Shown: piece by piece, positions 1-8,884 of the stretch | Layout: each line of letters begins with the position of its first letter | Numbering within the stretch: position 1 is the first letter of the stretch | Source of the DNA: an uncultured Candidatus Saccharibacteria bacterium | GTDB lineage: Bacteria > Patescibacteriota > Saccharimonadia > Saccharimonadales > UBA4665 | NCBI GenBank assembly: GCA_937988795.1 | Contig: CALKHY010000145.1 | Span: 1 to 19,890 of the forward strand | Direction: 5' to 3' | Length of the DNA stretch: 19,890 nt | Position numbers and translations under genes: made by a program | Notes under the pieces: model-generated | What the model was told of the DNA's origin: nothing | Seen by the model: the letters and a program-made list of their open reading frames with translations, nothing else | Database searches by the model: none

Positions 1-1
1 C

Positions 2-172
2 TTCTTCAAAGGAGTCTCCAGACAGGGAGTCTCCGAAATTCTACTGACTAACGTCTACCCGAAGGGGGAGCTTACGCTTTCACTAACGAAGCACATGAGC
101 AACTTCTCAAGTCACATCACACAACACTCGCCTAAAATTAACACGGTCAACAGCGCCGTCATGACCCGCTGA
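2..172 (+). CDS. Possible C-terminal end of an unidentified protein (partial at left edge)
   Basis: A plus-strand frame is open from the left edge to a TGA at 170-172, giving 56 residues that end in VNSAVMTR. About two thirds of its codons end in G or C although the stretch itself is near 50 percent GC, which hints at real coding. It would be convergent with the polymerase gene that ends at 291. I do not recognise the protein and see no domain. A chance open frame of this length in moderately AT-rich DNA is quite possible, so this is a weak call that depends on the sequence left of the window. Confidence 0.25.
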   Translation, partial: FFKGVSRQGVSEILLTNVYPKGELTLSLTKHMSNFSSHITQHSPKINTVNSAVMTR

Positions 173-290
173 ATCCGAGCTTACGGTTCCGAAACTTGGG
201 ATATGGGGATCTGCTCCGCCACTCCAGGTAATATTATCGGAATACAAAAAGGAGGAGATTGCAATTACGATACATCAGAGAATTGAGAGG
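173..290. other. Short non-coding gap left of the polymerase gene
   Basis: On the minus strand all three frames between the polymerase stop (291) and the left edge are closed by stops within short distances, so no further capsule gene starts here. A purine-rich AAGGAGGAG lies on the plus strand near 249-258 but is followed only by sequence antisense to the polymerase end. No convincing terminator hairpin was found. Confidence 0.4.
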
Positions 291-1619
291 TTATCGCGCC
301 AACTTGGCGTTCCAATGCTCGACGCTTCGCTTTATACACCAAGCCCAAACGAGCCAATAAAAGACTCCACCGTACCCTAATGCCGACCGATACACACTCG
401 CCTGACTTAAATAATAGAAAAAAACGACCCCAAAAACAACCGAATATATTCGCTTTGGACCATTTTCCGATATTTCGGAAATCCGATCGAAACCTAAAAT
501 CAAGGCCGCCACAATGATCCCGTAAAGAATAACGAACGGAACCCCCCCTTGCCCGTACGCATCGATAAATACCGACGCCGCAACAGCTCCAATTTGGCCG
601 CCGTAAGCATACGCAGCAAAGACAACTCTAGAGTCCTCAAATAGCTCGAACCCAAACAACGTCGAAAACAAACCGACATTAGTCAAACCATAATGAGGCG
701 CAAAATTTGGAAAAAAATCAACATACATTGCAGCGGGCAATGACAATCTCCCGACTATACGAGTAACAATAGTCTCAAGCAAGACCGGGATAGTTTCCAC
801 AAAACTCATATAGAATCGGTGCCCGGTTTGAACGTAGTAGAAAAAAAACACAACCCCTATCATTAGCGGAACATAAATCCAGCCTCTAGCCAATAATCTC
901 TTATAATCAATCCGGACATCTAAACCTTGACGCCACCTCTCAAACAAATACCACAACAAGACACATGCACCTACGTATACCATCAATGGACGTTTCTGAA
1001 AGGTCAACGCAAGCGCAGTTGCTGTAACGACGAAAGAAAAAACAAAAACCAAGAGGTCTTTTCGCCGACGAGACATGGAAAAATTTAGCAAAGCCAGCAA
1101 AGAAACGGCGGGGGCAAAGTTATAAACTAATAATGTGACTAAATAATTGGACACGGCCTGATAGCGCAAATCCACGAAATCGGTCAAAACATCTGGATTT
1201 ACCGCCATCAACAACATTTGATAAGAAGAATAATTTTTTATTATAAAATAAAAACTTACTCCATATGCCACGAGCGAACATAAATAATAAGGTCCTCTTT
1301 GAACTTGAGAGGATACCTCGCCGACAGCTTTTTTCTCGCCCCCACGAGTAGACTCTACCCCTCGCACCAGCAAAACAGCCGTCCCACATCCCAACAAAAC
1401 AAGTAAATTTGCAAATGAAAAGTCGCCAACACCGAGATTTTCAATACGAAAGGCTGGAAATGATTGAACCACACGCGAAAGCCCAACCAGAGGAAATAAA
1501 GTTAACCCCAGCCCAACAAATAAGAACTGGCAAATAACAAAGAAAAAAAGAAACCTACTCGCAGATCGGGAAGCGATCCACAACGTTATTGCCCATGCAA
1601 GTATGTATGCGAAGATCAT
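291..1619 (-). CDS. wzy: Wzy-like oligosaccharide repeat-unit polymerase (integral membrane protein)
   Basis: The protein is about 442 residues and almost wholly hydrophobic, with roughly eleven to twelve membrane segments and one longer polar loop around residues 260-360 that includes RIVGRLSLPAAMY. This is the usual plan of O-antigen or capsule polymerases, which join lipid-linked repeat units at the periplasmic face of the inner membrane. Wzy proteins share little sequence, so the call rests on topology and on the place directly after a Wzx-like flippase in a wza-wzb-wzc operon. I chose the ATG at 1619; a TTG six codons earlier (1637) would also fit, 28 bases after the flippase stop. No strong ribosome-binding site precedes either. 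The gene is AT-rich like its neighbours. An O-antigen ligase-type protein is the main alternative. Confidence 0.75.
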   Translation of the reverse strand: MIFAYILAWAITLWIASRSASRFLFFFVICQFLFVGLGLTLFPLVGLSRVVQSFPAFRIENLGVGDFSFANLLVLLGCGTAVLLVRGVESTRGGEKKAVGEVSSQVQRGPYYLCSLVAYGVSFYFIIKNYSSYQMLLMAVNPDVLTDFVDLRYQAVSNYLVTLLVYNFAPAVSLLALLNFSMSRRRKDLLVFVFSFVVTATALALTFQKRPLMVYVGACVLLWYLFERWRQGLDVRIDYKRLLARGWIYVPLMIGVVFFFYYVQTGHRFYMSFVETIPVLLETIVTRIVGRLSLPAAMYVDFFPNFAPHYGLTNVGLFSTLFGFELFEDSRVVFAAYAYGGQIGAVAASVFIDAYGQGGVPFVILYGIIVAALILGFDRISEISENGPKRIYSVVFGVVFFYYLSQASVYRSALGYGGVFYWLVWAWCIKRSVEHWNAKLAR

Positions 1620-1665
1620 CTCTAGTGCATAAAACAAATATAGCTAAAAATAGAATTAATGCAAA

Positions 1666-2925
1666 CTAACGACCCCCGCCTTTAGCCAGGAACCAAATGA
1701 AATAGCCTACATAAACATAAAAAAGACCAAACATCCCACTCGACGCCACTATCGCCGCTACTTTAGGATCAAAACCCATCGCGCGAACAACCCATTCGAG
1801 CACGACGTACACAACAATCGCCACGGAAAAGAAAAATAAATTTACTGGGCGCTCGAATTTTAGATCTACATAATTCCTGAGCGCATAAAAAGCACAAACT
1901 GCAGGTATAAAAAAAACTATGTGCTTTAGTATCTCGTGAACCGACTCGGCCGACTCCGGAACCCATAAATGGACCATAGAATCACCAATTACATAATACA
2001 AAGCACTGAAAGCCGCCCCCCCCAAAACAGCCGAAACGGCAACCCGCAAGATACGTCGCTCCTCTGTAGCGACATTATAAAACCTACTATTCGCACGCAC
2101 TGCAAATACCTGAGCAACAGGTAATATTGCTGCTTGAGCAACTCTAATAAATGAGTACGCTATAATCAAAACCCCACTTAGCCTAGGATCATCTCGCAAA
2201 AGCCATGGGCCAATTGCGATTGTACCTACGTCAGCAAATGCCGCGCCACCCCTGGATAAGCCATAACGAATCACATAGCGAGGCAGTCTCAAGCCGAAAG
2301 TAAAAAATTCTTCATATATTCTATATTTATAAAAAAACCAAGCCAAGAAAAACATCGAGGACAACAAGGTGCCAACAGAAAATGTAGCAACTATATTTTC
2401 TATAACGGCATTGTTTTTTTCCCCATACAACAATAAACATATTACAAAAACAAGACTTCCATTAAGCCAATCGACCAGATTGTAATTAACAAAATTAAGC
2501 TGAGAACGCCAGGAAGAACCTGCTAAATACCCTAACGCCATGCCGGCAATATAGACTCCGAACCATAATACAACCCCCCCATAACCATCTGTTAAAAGCC
2601 AGCGAGCGAATACGTCTGAGTAAACAGCTAATACAATACAAACAAAAAATGAGAGCAACATAACCCACTTTGCCATATTGGCTAGGAGGAGCGTCTGCCC
2701 TTCACCACCACGAGCAACCCCACAGTACTTGATTATGCTCTGCGAAAAACCCAGTTGAGTGATATTTCCGTAAAGCATCCCCTGTCTTCTGAATAGCAAC
2801 AGGATGCCGAGTGCGACCGGAGCCAATAGCGAATCGGCTACTCGAATACTCCACATCAAGAAAAAACTTTTCAGAACAGCAAACCCGACATTAACTATTA
2901 GCTGTTTTTTAGCGGAGCGAGTCAT
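1666..2925 (-). CDS. wzx: Wzx-like polysaccharide flippase (MATE/PST-type membrane protein)
   Basis: The 419-residue protein has about twelve hydrophobic segments spread along its length with short polar loops, the pattern of the polysaccharide transporter branch of the MOP exporter superfamily. It opens with a basic start (MTRSAKKQ) and a first helix that carries the typical flippase feel (GFAVLKSFFLMWSIRVADS). Such proteins move undecaprenyl-diphosphate-linked repeat units from the cytoplasmic to the periplasmic face of the inner membrane. It sits between the lyase gene, from which it is separated by a 310-base gap, and the polymerase gene, which follows closely. The start is the ATG at 2925. 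The length is close to that of other Wzx proteins. Substrate cannot be read from the sequence. Confidence 0.8.
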   Translation of the reverse strand: MTRSAKKQLIVNVGFAVLKSFFLMWSIRVADSLLAPVALGILLLFRRQGMLYGNITQLGFSQSIIKYCGVARGGEGQTLLLANMAKWVMLLSFFVCIVLAVYSDVFARWLLTDGYGGVVLWFGVYIAGMALGYLAGSSWRSQLNFVNYNLVDWLNGSLVFVICLLLYGEKNNAVIENIVATFSVGTLLSSMFFLAWFFYKYRIYEEFFTFGLRLPRYVIRYGLSRGGAAFADVGTIAIGPWLLRDDPRLSGVLIIAYSFIRVAQAAILPVAQVFAVRANSRFYNVATEERRILRVAVSAVLGGAAFSALYYVIGDSMVHLWVPESAESVHEILKHIVFFIPAVCAFYALRNYVDLKFERPVNLFFFSVAIVVYVVLEWVVRAMGFDPKVAAIVASSGMFGLFYVYVGYFIWFLAKGGGR

Positions 2926-3235
2926 TCTTTCATTCTTGCCTTATTTGATCTTAACAGCCATAAGACGTAGTTTCTACCAAACGCAATTTAAATACACTAT
3001 TACTTTTAACGGTTGTAAGAGAACTCACCCCCCACGTTCCCGCTGACACGAATCACAAGGCCACCGCCTATACCTAACGACTGACTACCCGCAAAACATC
3101 AATAATATTCCTGCCTTGATTTTGACAAACCAATTTGGCAACAGACTGTTTGAATCAAAGGTCACTAATCCCTCGTCTTAATCTTCCATAATTCGCAATA
3201 CATAAGCGGCACCGAATTCGCTTCGACAGCTTATA
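2926..3235. other. 310-base intergenic gap inside the capsule operon
   Basis: There is no credible gene on either strand: minus-strand ATG codons here lead to stops within about a dozen codons. The gap is much longer than the other spacers of this operon. On the minus strand a possible promoter reads TTGTCA (3128-3123), a 15-base spacer and TATTAT (3107-3102), pointing into the flippase gene; the spacer is shorter than ideal, so this is weak. I see no clear terminator after the lyase gene. Confidence 0.35.
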
Positions 3236-5215
3236 TTAGCAAGGCCGCAACGAAAAACGTTGAGCAACGAACTGTGTTGCCCCTTCTATTACTGCGGTCA
3301 ATACATTTCCCTCAAACTCGTCACCGTACCCACGACTAAAAATATCTTTACGCACCTTTAGTATCGCGCTTCCTTCCGCAACGATCGAGCAATTACCGTT
3401 ATGTCCAAGAATAACCGCATGGGCGCTCGTAAGCAATTTGGGATTCAATGCCCCAACCGGGAAATTCCATTCGATGTTCGTGTGTATATCGGGCAAAAAT
3501 ACTTCATCAGAAAGTTCTATACTAAATGTTCGTAAGTCAAGGCATACAGTTCTTGCCACTACCACTCCGGGTTTGATCCTCTCATACCCACCATGTGAAG
3601 CCTTGACAGTTAACACATCCCCTTCTTGATAAACTTCAACATCAAAAGGTTGGGCGTCGTTCTTTATACCCCAACTGCCCGAAAACTCCGCAATTTCTTT
3701 CCCAAACAAGCAAACGGTAGAGTGTGACCGAGTTCCCCTAAAGTGATCTTTCTTTACAAGATCGGCAGTGTACCCCGAGCACCCCGTGTCGCAAACAATT
3801 CTTTCGCCCTTAATGGTCCATTCAAAAGCGAGTAAGTCATTGTGGCCATGACCGCCACGCCCCTTCATTCCTACCTCGCCAACATCTATCATGAAATGAT
3901 GGCCTAGTGTTAACGAACGAGCGATAACATATCCCCCTTCTTTGAAATACATTACCTCCACGTCATTATACTGCTCTCTCTTATTGAACAGTGGCTCCAC
4001 AAAAAATTTCGCGGGCAAATAATCTACATCTCGAAGGTGCGAATTACCGATCGATTCACCCCTAATCGAGTTAAGAAATGCGACGACCGGCCTGTGGTCT
4101 TGAGGTCGATCGAATAAGAAGGGCAATACAACTGCATCATCTGAATCCCCAAATTGGGCAGCGCACCCTAACGGTACGGTAACAGCGTCGCTAAATTTGG
4201 CTGCTTTCGTCAAACGGTCCATCACTGCCGGAGGAAACGGTTCTTGGTGTCTATCTCGGGCTACAGCCGCAATTAAGAATAGCTCTAAAACAAGCTTGTG
4301 ATAGCCACACGACTTTTCGAAATTCACCCCATCAGGCAGAAATTGCTCTAATGCTTCTCTATCCAGCCATTTAATAGCATATCTATGCCATAGTTTCGAT
4401 ACCCAATGGTTTTCAAAAGCATATGCTGCTAACAGCAGGGCGACCAAATTTGCAGAAAAATGATTCCCCCTTATATCGGTATACTCTCGATTAACCCAGA
4501 CAAAAACTGCATGCTCAAAGAGCATACTTGTAAGCAGCCGGTATATATCTTGAAGTATTTTTTTTATGTCTACGTCATTCGCTCTCGTTAGCTCTTGCAC
4601 GACCAGATCACGCATTTGCGTAAAGTTAATTGTGCGAATAGACGCCTCCATCGGGTACCAGTTAACACTGTACGCTACCCTATTTGTTTTCCGCCATTTA
4701 GTCAGAACATTGTGAACAAATCGTAGGGAAGACTCGTAGTCAGAAACGCTGTCAAATACGTTAACCAACAGAGGAGATAAATAGTGAAACCTAGACATTT
4801 CCCATGGAAACTTAACGTCGTATGGGATTGTCTTACTTTCATAAAACCTATAACGCTTGAAGTATTTTTCCTCCCAGCGTTTTCCATACCTCCAATCTGT
4901 TTGAAAATCATACTCTTCAAGCAGCGGCACACTTGTTGAAAAAATCTTGAACTTCGAATTAGCAACGCGATCTGCCAAATGGCGTAGGAGTCGAATCTCC
5001 TCCGTTCCGAGGGCGGGTGGCCTATCACTCAACACCACCGAAAAAAATTTTTTCTCTCCTTTTGCCGTTCGTTGCGCAATTCGTCTTACCAGTGACCATA
5101 CGAAGAATACACGACACACATATAGCCATACCCATTGCCAAAGCCGAAACATAATTACGGAAAGCGGTTTTTGCGCAATTCTTTTTACCTTTGGAGGAAG
5201 CTTAAAAAGTGCCAT
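3236..5215 (-). CDS. Heparinase II/III family polysaccharide lyase-like protein
   Basis: The protein is about 659 residues from the ATG at 5215; a TTG ten codons upstream (5245) is also possible. The N-terminal half looks like the helical (alpha/alpha toroid) domain of alginate-lyase/heparinase-II-like proteins, and the C-terminal half is the heparinase II/III beta domain. The hallmark is GRGGHGHNDLLAFEW near residue 450, followed by a CDTGCSGY segment and RGTRSHSTVCLFG, matching the family pattern GHGHAD ... DPGT ... R(S/G)T..H(N/S)T. Family members cleave uronic-acid-containing polysaccharides by beta-elimination, and homologues are common in O-antigen and exopolysaccharide clusters. I see no clear signal peptide; a hydrophobic stretch near residues 22-45 could anchor it in the membrane. 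The role is inferred: trimming or turnover of the exported polymer. Confidence 0.85.
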   Translation of the reverse strand: MALFKLPPKVKRIAQKPLSVIMFRLWQWVWLYVCRVFFVWSLVRRIAQRTAKGEKKFFSVVLSDRPPALGTEEIRLLRHLADRVANSKFKIFSTSVPLLEEYDFQTDWRYGKRWEEKYFKRYRFYESKTIPYDVKFPWEMSRFHYLSPLLVNVFDSVSDYESSLRFVHNVLTKWRKTNRVAYSVNWYPMEASIRTINFTQMRDLVVQELTRANDVDIKKILQDIYRLLTSMLFEHAVFVWVNREYTDIRGNHFSANLVALLLAAYAFENHWVSKLWHRYAIKWLDREALEQFLPDGVNFEKSCGYHKLVLELFLIAAVARDRHQEPFPPAVMDRLTKAAKFSDAVTVPLGCAAQFGDSDDAVVLPFLFDRPQDHRPVVAFLNSIRGESIGNSHLRDVDYLPAKFFVEPLFNKREQYNDVEVMYFKEGGYVIARSLTLGHHFMIDVGEVGMKGRGGHGHNDLLAFEWTIKGERIVCDTGCSGYTADLVKKDHFRGTRSHSTVCLFGKEIAEFSGSWGIKNDAQPFDVEVYQEGDVLTVKASHGGYERIKPGVVVARTVCLDLRTFSIELSDEVFLPDIHTNIEWNFPVGALNPKLLTSAHAVILGHNGNCSIVAEGSAILKVRKDIFSRGYGDEFEGNVLTAVIEGATQFVAQRFSLRPC

Positions 5216-5308
5216 ATTCTTTATTATCAGATCAGTAGCGCTCAATATCTACAAGTGAAGTACGTTATAAATTTCGTAGAATTTATTGGACGCAGATAAA
5301 AACATGGC

Positions 5309-5339
5309 TCTGGAAAACCATTGATAGAGGTCTTCCAGA
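5309..5339. repeat. Inverted repeat (hairpin) upstream of the lyase gene
   Basis: TCTGGAA at 5309-5315 pairs perfectly with TTCCAGA at 5333-5339 around a 17-base loop. It lies in the 216-base gap between the kinase and lyase genes. Function is unknown; it may fold in the transcript. Confidence 0.4.
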
Positions 5340-5364
5340 ACCTGGGCGCAAGACTTTCCAACCA

Positions 5365-5397
5365 AGAGGCGCTCGATTTTCTTGGCTGAGCGCCTCT
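5365..5397 (-). terminator. Strong hairpin after the tyrosine kinase gene (possible attenuator or terminator)
   Basis: AGAGGCGCTC at 5365-5374 and GAGCGCCTCT at 5388-5397 form a perfect 10-bp stem with a 13-base loop, 35 bases downstream of the kinase stop. In the direction of transcription the stem is followed by TGGTTGGAAAG, which is not a good U tract, so full intrinsic termination is doubtful. CCAAG (5362-5366) and CTTGG (5381-5385) could form a competing stem. It may instead protect or stabilise the upstream message. Confidence 0.45.
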
Positions 5398-5431
5398 CAT
5401 AACTGGTAGCTATCGAATAACGACTGCTTTT

Positions 5432-7678
5432 TCAAGCTTTCGAATCATAGCCATAATAATATTTGTAGGTATAACCGTAACGGATTCGCCGGCGCTTGAT
5501 GCCGTTAAATATAAAGCCTTTTACCTTCCCACCAGTCGATTCCAATTTTCGCACAGCATCTCTTACCTCACGAACCGTACTGACTTCGGCGCGTACGACT
5601 AAGAATACGGTCGATGCTAGATTCGCCACCGCAAGCGTATCTCCTACCGGAAGAACAGGGGCGGAATCAAGAATTATGTAGTCGTACCGGTGCTGCACAC
5701 TATCAAGCAGCTTCGCAAAAGCGTCAGTCAGCAGGAGCTCACCAGGATTCGGAGGCGTTTCACCCGATGGCAAGACATCTAAGCCCTCTACGAATGCTGC
5801 ATTTTTTAATAAAACAGAATCGATACTTGCATCCCCGACCAATAAGTTAGATAAACCAATGCGTCCCGTGTAGCCGAAATATGTCCCGAGCTGAGGGCGG
5901 CGCATATCAGTTTCAATAAGTAGTACCTTTTTTCCCGCCGTCGCGAGGAGCACACTCAGGTTAGCGGAAATAAAACTCTTTCCTAAAGAAGACGTCGCTC
6001 CTGTGATGACAACATTCTTATTTGCCGCTCCAAGAGTAGCGAACGATAGTCCAGTTCGCAAAGAACGCAAACCCTCTATTGCAGGATCATTGGGCTCTAA
6101 CAAAGCCAACAGCTGATTACGCCCCGGAACAATTGCCTGTCTTCCTTTACGGTCTCGTTTACTTGAATCTAACTTTTCCTGTGAATCACTTTCAAGAACG
6201 CTTGCGAACGAAACTAAACCTGTAGCTCTTTCCACCTGCTCCGCATCACGCACTGTCGGCCGCAATAGGCGAGCCACAAATGCCGAGCCTATAGCCAAAA
6301 CTGCCGCCAATAAAAGAGCAGTTAAAATAACGTTCGCCTTTCTAGGTTGCACCACCTCATTGTCGCGTACAGCAAAGTCGATAATCCTCACGTTGCCAAC
6401 AGTGCCTGCCCTAGCGATCCTCAGCTGCTGCGCGTTGTTGAGTAACGCGACGTACAGTTCGTTGCTAACCTCTGCATCACGTTGGAGGCGTAGCAAGTCG
6501 CGTTGAGCTGCTGGCAACTTGTTAACCTGCTCATTAATAATGTTATTTTCACGCTCCATTGCCGCGAGTTGATTTTCGATCGCTCTAAGCTCGGGGTGTT
6601 CCGGCCGATATCGCTGGCGTAACTCATCGCGCTTCAATTTAAGCTGTAAGCGACTTTTCTCCGTTTCCACTGCCTGCTGCAGCAGACTATCAATCGTTTT
6701 TTCCACACTGACCGTGTTGGTTCTAGTGCGAAACGCGTTTAACGCGTCTTCTGCCTGAACGACCTGTCGCCTTACTTCCGGAAGTTGTTGCTCAAGGAAC
6801 TTTAGGCTTTGGTCGGCCTCCGCACTTCTTCGCTCAACATTTTGCTGCAGATAAGTTCTCGCAATAGAGTTAACCAAGGCAACTGCAAAATCTGCATCAG
6901 CGTGAAGATAGCTTACGCGAATTACACTACTTTGACGTCCAACCTCTCCCACAAAGAGATTATTTAATATGTCTCGATAAACGTCTATGAGCGCGTTTCG
7001 CGTTAGATAAAACTCAGCCCCTGGATTAGCAGTTATATTTTTGACGACAATTGAAGCCGGCTTACCTTCGATTTCGAAATAGATTTTTTCATTAGTGCGT
7101 CCGCTCGCTAGAAGTTTTCCATTTTTGTCTTCTACTTCAAACCCAGCAGCGGTCGTACGAAGTAAGAACTCAGTCCCCAAGAATTCTTCAGGCACGGAAA
7201 AATCCTGGAGCTCAACCACTTCCCCTCCCCACACATAGCTCCGTAACCCAAGCACAGGCGCTCTTGGCGTCGAGTCACTATGTTGGCGAGCAATCCACTT
7301 TCCAATAACTGGAAAATACTTTGGCTGTAGTTTTATATCAGCTCGCGTATTTTTTATAGCTTTCGTTATAACTTCACGTGAGCGTAATATTTCGACTTCA
7401 CCACTAACAGGACTCGCCCCCGCTCCCAACACGTTCGCTATATCCTGCAATCCACCAAGCGGATTGGGTTTTTTGTCCTCTACCTGTATTAGAGCATCCG
7501 CTTTGTAAACCGGAGTAGAAAATACTGCGTACCCAACTCCAATTAGCACAACAGCCAAAAAAACCCCGGCAGCCAGCCCCATGTGCTGTAATAGTGTATC
7601 TATCAGGTCTGAGAGATCCCTTCGATCTTGTGCTTCGTGTAGGCTATCCTGCGTCACTGGGGAAACTTGATCCGTCAT
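5432..7678 (-). CDS. wzc: Wzc-type polysaccharide co-polymerase and tyrosine autokinase
   Basis: The 748-residue protein combines a Wzz chain-length domain with a bacterial tyrosine (BY) kinase. A first membrane helix spans about residues 33-54, a periplasmic part with coiled-coil character runs about 285-420, the QPRKANV motif precedes a second helix at about 447-470, and the cytoplasmic kinase follows. Walker A is GATSSLGKS (560-568), Walker A' is LLIETDMRRPQ (586-596), and Walker B is YIILDSAP (667-674). The C-terminus holds a cluster of seven tyrosines between 734 and 744, the usual autophosphorylation site. In the family, cycles of phosphorylation and removal of phosphate by Wzb control assembly and export through Wza. 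It is a fused one-piece kinase as in proteobacteria. The start is the ATG at 7678, 15 bases after the exporter gene. Confidence 0.95.
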   Translation of the reverse strand: MTDQVSPVTQDSLHEAQDRRDLSDLIDTLLQHMGLAAGVFLAVVLIGVGYAVFSTPVYKADALIQVEDKKPNPLGGLQDIANVLGAGASPVSGEVEILRSREVITKAIKNTRADIKLQPKYFPVIGKWIARQHSDSTPRAPVLGLRSYVWGGEVVELQDFSVPEEFLGTEFLLRTTAAGFEVEDKNGKLLASGRTNEKIYFEIEGKPASIVVKNITANPGAEFYLTRNALIDVYRDILNNLFVGEVGRQSSVIRVSYLHADADFAVALVNSIARTYLQQNVERRSAEADQSLKFLEQQLPEVRRQVVQAEDALNAFRTRTNTVSVEKTIDSLLQQAVETEKSRLQLKLKRDELRQRYRPEHPELRAIENQLAAMERENNIINEQVNKLPAAQRDLLRLQRDAEVSNELYVALLNNAQQLRIARAGTVGNVRIIDFAVRDNEVVQPRKANVILTALLLAAVLAIGSAFVARLLRPTVRDAEQVERATGLVSFASVLESDSQEKLDSSKRDRKGRQAIVPGRNQLLALLEPNDPAIEGLRSLRTGLSFATLGAANKNVVITGATSSLGKSFISANLSVLLATAGKKVLLIETDMRRPQLGTYFGYTGRIGLSNLLVGDASIDSVLLKNAAFVEGLDVLPSGETPPNPGELLLTDAFAKLLDSVQHRYDYIILDSAPVLPVGDTLAVANLASTVFLVVRAEVSTVREVRDAVRKLESTGGKVKGFIFNGIKRRRIRYGYTYKYYYGYDSKA

Positions 7679-7693
7679 ATTTCGACCGTATTG

Positions 7694-8842
7694 TCAATTC
7701 TGTATCGTTGCTCGAATCACCGAAGCAGTGGGTATAATATTGTTAATTACGCGGCCAAATCTCGCCACACCGGCCGGATCAACATAAACGATATCACGAG
7801 CTTGTAAATCAAAGCGGTCCGCGAGAACTAGTGCATCGGGCGCGGCAGCGTTAAGATGCCATATTTGCGTCCGCCCATTTTCACTTGCGCGAATTACGTA
7901 AAGCTGCCCAGCATTTGCACTAAAAGGGTTAAATCCGCCCGAATCAGTTACAGCTTCAGCGAGGCTTAGCCGCCCCCTTGGCATAATCAAGGATTGAGGC
8001 TTTGTAACCTCACCCAATACGAAGACCTTGTTATAGCGGTTTTCTGGGATCGTAAGAATATCACCGGCTTGTATTTCAATATTTTTTGAAATATCACCCT
8101 GATAAAAAAGGGCGTACAAATCTACAGAAATGCTTTTCCCGTCACGCATTAAGGTAGCACGCTGTAAATCAGCTTCAGGCTTCAGCCCTCCCCCCTGAGA
8201 CACCAAATCGGCGATAGTGAGAGGTACATCCGTTATTGGCACCACCCCAGGCTTTTCTACTTGACCCAACACAAACGCTCGCCTCCCCCGATATGTCAGC
8301 ACTGACACATCCACCTGGGGATCGACCAAAACAGCGGCTAATTTAGACGCCAACTCTTCGCGAATTTCCTTCACTGTCCGCCCGGCCGCTAGAACCCAAC
8401 CCGCGTATGGATAGAAAAAGTAACCGTCGCTGTTCACAACCCGCCCTTGTAAGTCATTGAGAACACCAGATGGATTATTCAGCTCTGGATGATTCCAAAC
8501 AGTGACTCGAAGAACATCCTGGGGCGCCACAGTATAGGCATACGCAGAAGCCTTAGAAACTGTTGCAGCCGTATGCATGGCGGCTACACGGCGTTCCGCT
8601 TCTTGGCGCTCTCGTATTTGCTGAGCAATAACAGCGGGCGTTATAGAAAAAATATCAGCACGATCTTCTATGGAGTCTACCCCAGTAGTGTTATAAACAT
8701 AATCGCGCTCAGTTTCGTCGATTCTTGCTGTGACACCCAGATATTGGCCAGGCACCAATGAACAGCTGGTCAGCGCGATCACCACCAAAGAGCTTACCCC
8801 TAGTTGGGGTAAAGCAAATAGGGCGAAACAGTTAAATTTCAT
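7694..8842 (-). CDS. wza: Wza-type outer-membrane polysaccharide export lipoprotein
   Basis: From the ATG at 8842 the product is 382 residues. It begins with a lipoprotein signal peptide ending in the lipobox LTSC, so the mature protein would start at the cysteine near residue 27. The poly-export domain follows (YTVAPQDVLRVTVWNHPEL ... DGYFFYPYAGWV), then two SLBB-type segments (AFVLGQVEKPGVVPI and VFVLGEVTKPQSLIM). The end (FGRVINNIIPTASVIRA) fits the amphipathic helix that forms the outer-membrane pore in Wza. The protein would form an octameric channel joined to Wzc. A TTG seven codons upstream is an alternative start, but the ATG gives a better signal peptide and has AGGAG about 11 bases before it. 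Genes for phosphatase and kinase flank it closely. Confidence 0.94.
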   Translation of the reverse strand: MKFNCFALFALPQLGVSSLVVIALTSCSLVPGQYLGVTARIDETERDYVYNTTGVDSIEDRADIFSITPAVIAQQIRERQEAERRVAAMHTAATVSKASAYAYTVAPQDVLRVTVWNHPELNNPSGVLNDLQGRVVNSDGYFFYPYAGWVLAAGRTVKEIREELASKLAAVLVDPQVDVSVLTYRGRRAFVLGQVEKPGVVPITDVPLTIADLVSQGGGLKPEADLQRATLMRDGKSISVDLYALFYQGDISKNIEIQAGDILTIPENRYNKVFVLGEVTKPQSLIMPRGRLSLAEAVTDSGGFNPFSANAGQLYVIRASENGRTQIWHLNAAAPDALVLADRFDLQARDIVYVDPAGVARFGRVINNIIPTASVIRATIQN

Positions 8843-8884
8843 TCTTCCGAAAACTCCTGGCAATTCATGGTAAGTACAAGCAGC

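Noticed and set aside
11-35. Direct repeat of GGAGTCTCC at 11-19 and 27-35
   Set aside because: Only two copies of nine bases, with no further unit and no clear function.
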